From Vibrio marinisediminis (GTDB lineage: Bacteria > Pseudomonadota > Gammaproteobacteria > Enterobacterales > Vibrionaceae), in assembly GCF_014050145.1 (NCBI RefSeq), contig NZ_JACFYF010000006.1, forward strand, positions 124,001 through 188,000: a stretch of 64,000 nt of DNA. Direction: 5' to 3'. Under the pieces are notes generated by a model. It had not been told where the DNA came from. It saw only the letters and a program-made list of their open reading frames with translations, and made no database searches. A program made the position numbers and the translations under genes. Positions 61,878 through 64,000 of the stretch are shown here, piece by piece; position 1 is the first letter of the stretch; every line of letters begins with the position of its first letter.

Positions 61878-64000
61878 ATGTACAACGACATCACTCCAAT
61901 TCACGAGCATAAAAAGTACTGGGCGGAATGCTTTGGTACCGCGCCTTTTTTACCGACTAGCCGCAAGGAAATGGATGCCCTCGGATGGGACAGTTGTGAC
62001 ATCATCATCGTAACCGGTGATGCCTACGTCGATCACCCAAGCTTTGGTATGGCGATTATTGGACGCTTACTTGAATCACAGGGTTTTCGCGTTGGTATTA
62101 TTGCTCAGCCAGATTGGAATACCAAAGATGCCTTTATGGCATTAGGTAAACCAAACCTATTTTTTGGCATTACCGCAGGCAACATGGACTCAATGATCAA
62201 CCGTTACACGGCTGACCGTAAATTGCGCCATGATGACGCCTACACCCCGAACAATGAAGGTGGCAAACGCCCTGATCGCGCAACACTGGTTTACTCGCAA
62301 CGCTGCCGTGAAGCGTATAAAGGTGTGCCTGTCGTCCTTGGTGGTATCGAAGCCAGCTTGCGCCGCCTAGCCCACTATGATTACTGGTCAGATAAAGTTC
62401 GTCGCTCGGTTTTGTTTGATGCTAAAGCAGATATTCTGCTGTTTGGTAACGCCGAACGCGCACTTATTGAATTAGCTCATCGCCTATCTGATGGTGAAGA
62501 CATTTCAACACTGACCAATATTCGTGGTACCGCGGTTAACCTTGCCCAAGCGCCACAAGGTTTTAATGTCATCGACTCATCTCGTATCGAGAAGCCACGT
62601 AAAGAGGCATTCATTCCGCCAAACCCATACGCGGTTGAAGAACAGTGTGACACCAATGCTGATAAAAATGCAGAAACCAAAGTAGAAGCACAGCCGATTA
62701 CGATTCGCCCATCTCGTCATGATGCGCAAACCAGTGCGGTACGCTTGCCTCCTTTTGAAAAGCTAAACAACGACCGTATTTTATACGCACATGCCAGCCG
62801 TGTGATGCACCTAGAGACCAACCCGTACTCTGGCCGTGCCCTTATTCAACGCCACGGTGACCGTGAACTTTGGATTAACCAACCGCCAATCCCTCTTACC
62901 ACAGAAGAGATGGACTTTGTATTTGGTTTACCATTTGCACGTGTACCTCACCCTATGTATGGCAAAGCAAAAATCCCAGCGTATGACATGATCAAAACCT
63001 CGGTGAATATCATGCGTGGTTGTTTTGGTGGTTGTTCATTCTGCTCAATAACCGAACACGAAGGTCGTATTATTCAAAACCGTTCTCAAGAATCTATTTT
63101 GAGCGAGCTTGAAGAGATCCGCGATAAAGTTCCTGGCTTCACGGGCACGATTTCAGATCTCGGTGGACCAACAGCGAACATGTATCGCTTGGGCTGTAGC
63201 GATCCAAAAGCGGAAGCAAATTGTCGTCGTCCATCGTGTGTATTCCCAGGAATTTGTAATAAGCTCAATACCGACCACAAACACACTATTGATCTTTACC
63301 GCGCTGCACGCCAAGTGAAGGGCGTGAAAAAGGTGATGATTGCTTCAGGTGTCCGTTACGATCTGGCGATTGAGTCACCAGAATATGTTCGTGAACTCGT
63401 CACGCACCATGTTGGCGGTTATTTAAAGATTGCACCAGAACATACTGAAAAAGCACCACTCGACTTAATGATGAAGCCGGGCATGGGAACTTATGACCGC
63501 TTCAAAGAGATGTTCGAAAAATACAGTGCAGAAGCTGGTAAAAAGCAGTACCTCATCCCTTACTTTATATCGGCGCACCCGGGCGCAGAAGATGAAGACA
63601 TGCTGAACTTAGCGCTTTGGCTTAAGAAGAACAATTTCGAGTGTGACCAAGTACAGAACTTCTACCCATCACCAATGTGTAATGCCACCTCAATGTATTA
63701 CTCAGAAACGAACCCACTCAAGCGTGTTAAATATAAGCAACGTGAAGTAGTTCCGGTCGCCAAAGGTGAGCGTCAGCGTCGCTTGCATAAAGCGCTGCTT
63801 CGCTATCATGATCCTGCTAACTGGAAAATCATCCGTGAAGCACTGATTGATATGGGTAAAAAACACCTTATTGGTGATAAACCAAACTGCTTGGTACCCG
63901 CAGATGATCTTAGCGTACAGACTCCGGCACAGCGCCGTAAATCTGGTCGTCATGGTTCTCAACGATTTGCAACTAAGCACACTAAGAACCAGCCTGGTTT
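61878..64000 (+). CDS. ygiQ: YgiQ-family radical SAM protein (3' end beyond window)
   Basis: Starts with ATG at 61878 ([20 protein letters not shown]) and remains open to the window end, 707 codons so far; E. coli YgiQ is about 739. The radical SAM cluster is C382-x3-C386-x2-C389 ([12 protein letters not shown]), with an N-terminal B12-like domain ([16 protein letters not shown]) and the DUF3362 C-terminal part beginning near the edge. The role of this UPF0313 family is unknown. The frame carries no stop within the window, so it is intact here. Confidence 0.92.
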   Translation, partial: MYNDITPIHEHKKYWAECFGTAPFLPTSRKEMDALGWDSCDIIIVTGDAYVDHPSFGMAIIGRLLESQGFRVGIIAQPDWNTKDAFMALGKPNLFFGITAGNMDSMINRYTADRKLRHDDAYTPNNEGGKRPDRATLVYSQRCREAYKGVPVVLGGIEASLRRLAHYDYWSDKVRRSVLFDAKADILLFGNAERALIELAHRLSDGEDISTLTNIRGTAVNLAQAPQGFNVIDSSRIEKPRKEAFIPPNPYAVEEQCDTNADKNAETKVEAQPITIRPSRHDAQTSAVRLPPFEKLNNDRILYAHASRVMHLETNPYSGRALIQRHGDRELWINQPPIPLTTEEMDFVFGLPFARVPHPMYGKAKIPAYDMIKTSVNIMRGCFGGCSFCSITEHEGRIIQNRSQESILSELEEIRDKVPGFTGTISDLGGPTANMYRLGCSDPKAEANCRRPSCVFPGICNKLNTDHKHTIDLYRAARQVKGVKKVMIASGVRYDLAIESPEYVRELVTHHVGGYLKIAPEHTEKAPLDLMMKPGMGTYDRFKEMFEKYSAEAGKKQYLIPYFISAHPGAEDEDMLNLALWLKKNNFECDQVQNFYPSPMCNATSMYYSETNPLKRVKYKQREVVPVAKGERQRRLHKALLRYHDPANWKIIREALIDMGKKHLIGDKPNCLVPADDLSVQTPAQRRKSGRHGSQRFATKHTKNQPG

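Overview
The window looks like a chromosomal segment of a marine gammaproteobacterium of the family Vibrionaceae, most likely the genus Vibrio. This rests on recognised proteins rather than a database search: TfoX, HexR, a PanP-type decarboxylase, GrxA and an AspT/YbjL-type transporter lie together as I remember them around tfoX in Vibrio cholerae. A DUF3334 protein, a 'ribosome recycling factor family' protein and GTG-started genes with strong Shine-Dalgarno signals also fit. I see no rRNA, tRNA, CRISPR array, prophage or intact insertion sequence. The last gene runs off the right edge.

Layout. 0-3.3 kb: artPIQM arginine ABC transporter. 3.4-6.9 kb (minus): a methyltransferase-like membrane protein and a YdiJ-type D-2-hydroxyglutarate dehydrogenase. 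7.1-11 kb: a CheX-like DUF3334 protein, a DUF2786 protein, an OmpA-like lipoprotein, a Sel1/J-domain membrane protein and a small CxxC protein. 11.1-15 kb (minus): the complete tyrosine breakdown operon hpd-hmgA-fah-maiA with a near-perfect TyrR box. 15.4-16.5 kb: PepT-like peptidase. 16.6-24 kb: a copper efflux operon (small His/Met/Cys protein, CusC-, CusB- and CusA-like proteins, cupredoxin) behind a promoter with CueR/MerR geometry. 24.4-29.3 kb: an ascorbate-type PTS (IIA, IIB, IIC), a split transketolase and a GntR/HutC regulator. 29.6-35 kb: acetyltransferase, orphan amidohydrolase, and a LysR regulator divergent from an SdsA-type alkylsulfatase. 35-39 kb: YbaK-like deacylase, chemoreceptor, AraC/GyrI regulator, VOC protein.

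39.3-43 kb (minus): a small VOC-like protein, DhaK, DhaL, an LsrF-type aldolase/thiolase and a DUF1097 membrane protein, with a CRP-like site and four CAAGTGCAACA repeats upstream. 43.3-45 kb (minus): a stand-alone IS30-type HTH protein, the RRF-family protein and tfoX. 45.3-54.4 kb: HDOD protein, LysO-like exporter, secreted protein, panP, hexR, iron alcohol dehydrogenase, grxA and the AspT-type transporter. 54.5-58 kb: divergent metE/metR around MetJ boxes. 58-61.6 kb (minus): DUF4250 protein, membrane protein, and a PAS-GGDEF-EAL-CBS protein with degraded catalytic motifs. 61.9 kb to the end: YgiQ radical SAM protein, incomplete.

Best candidates for undescribed biology: the PTS/split-transketolase operon without any isomerase or lactonase; the DhaKL/LsrF/DUF1097/VOC operon; the DUF3334 protein, which joins a CheX-like ExxN site to a CheZ-like tail; the orphan IS30-type HTH beside an 11-mer repeat array; and CusB with two CusF-like domains, one of which has lost its methionine ligands.
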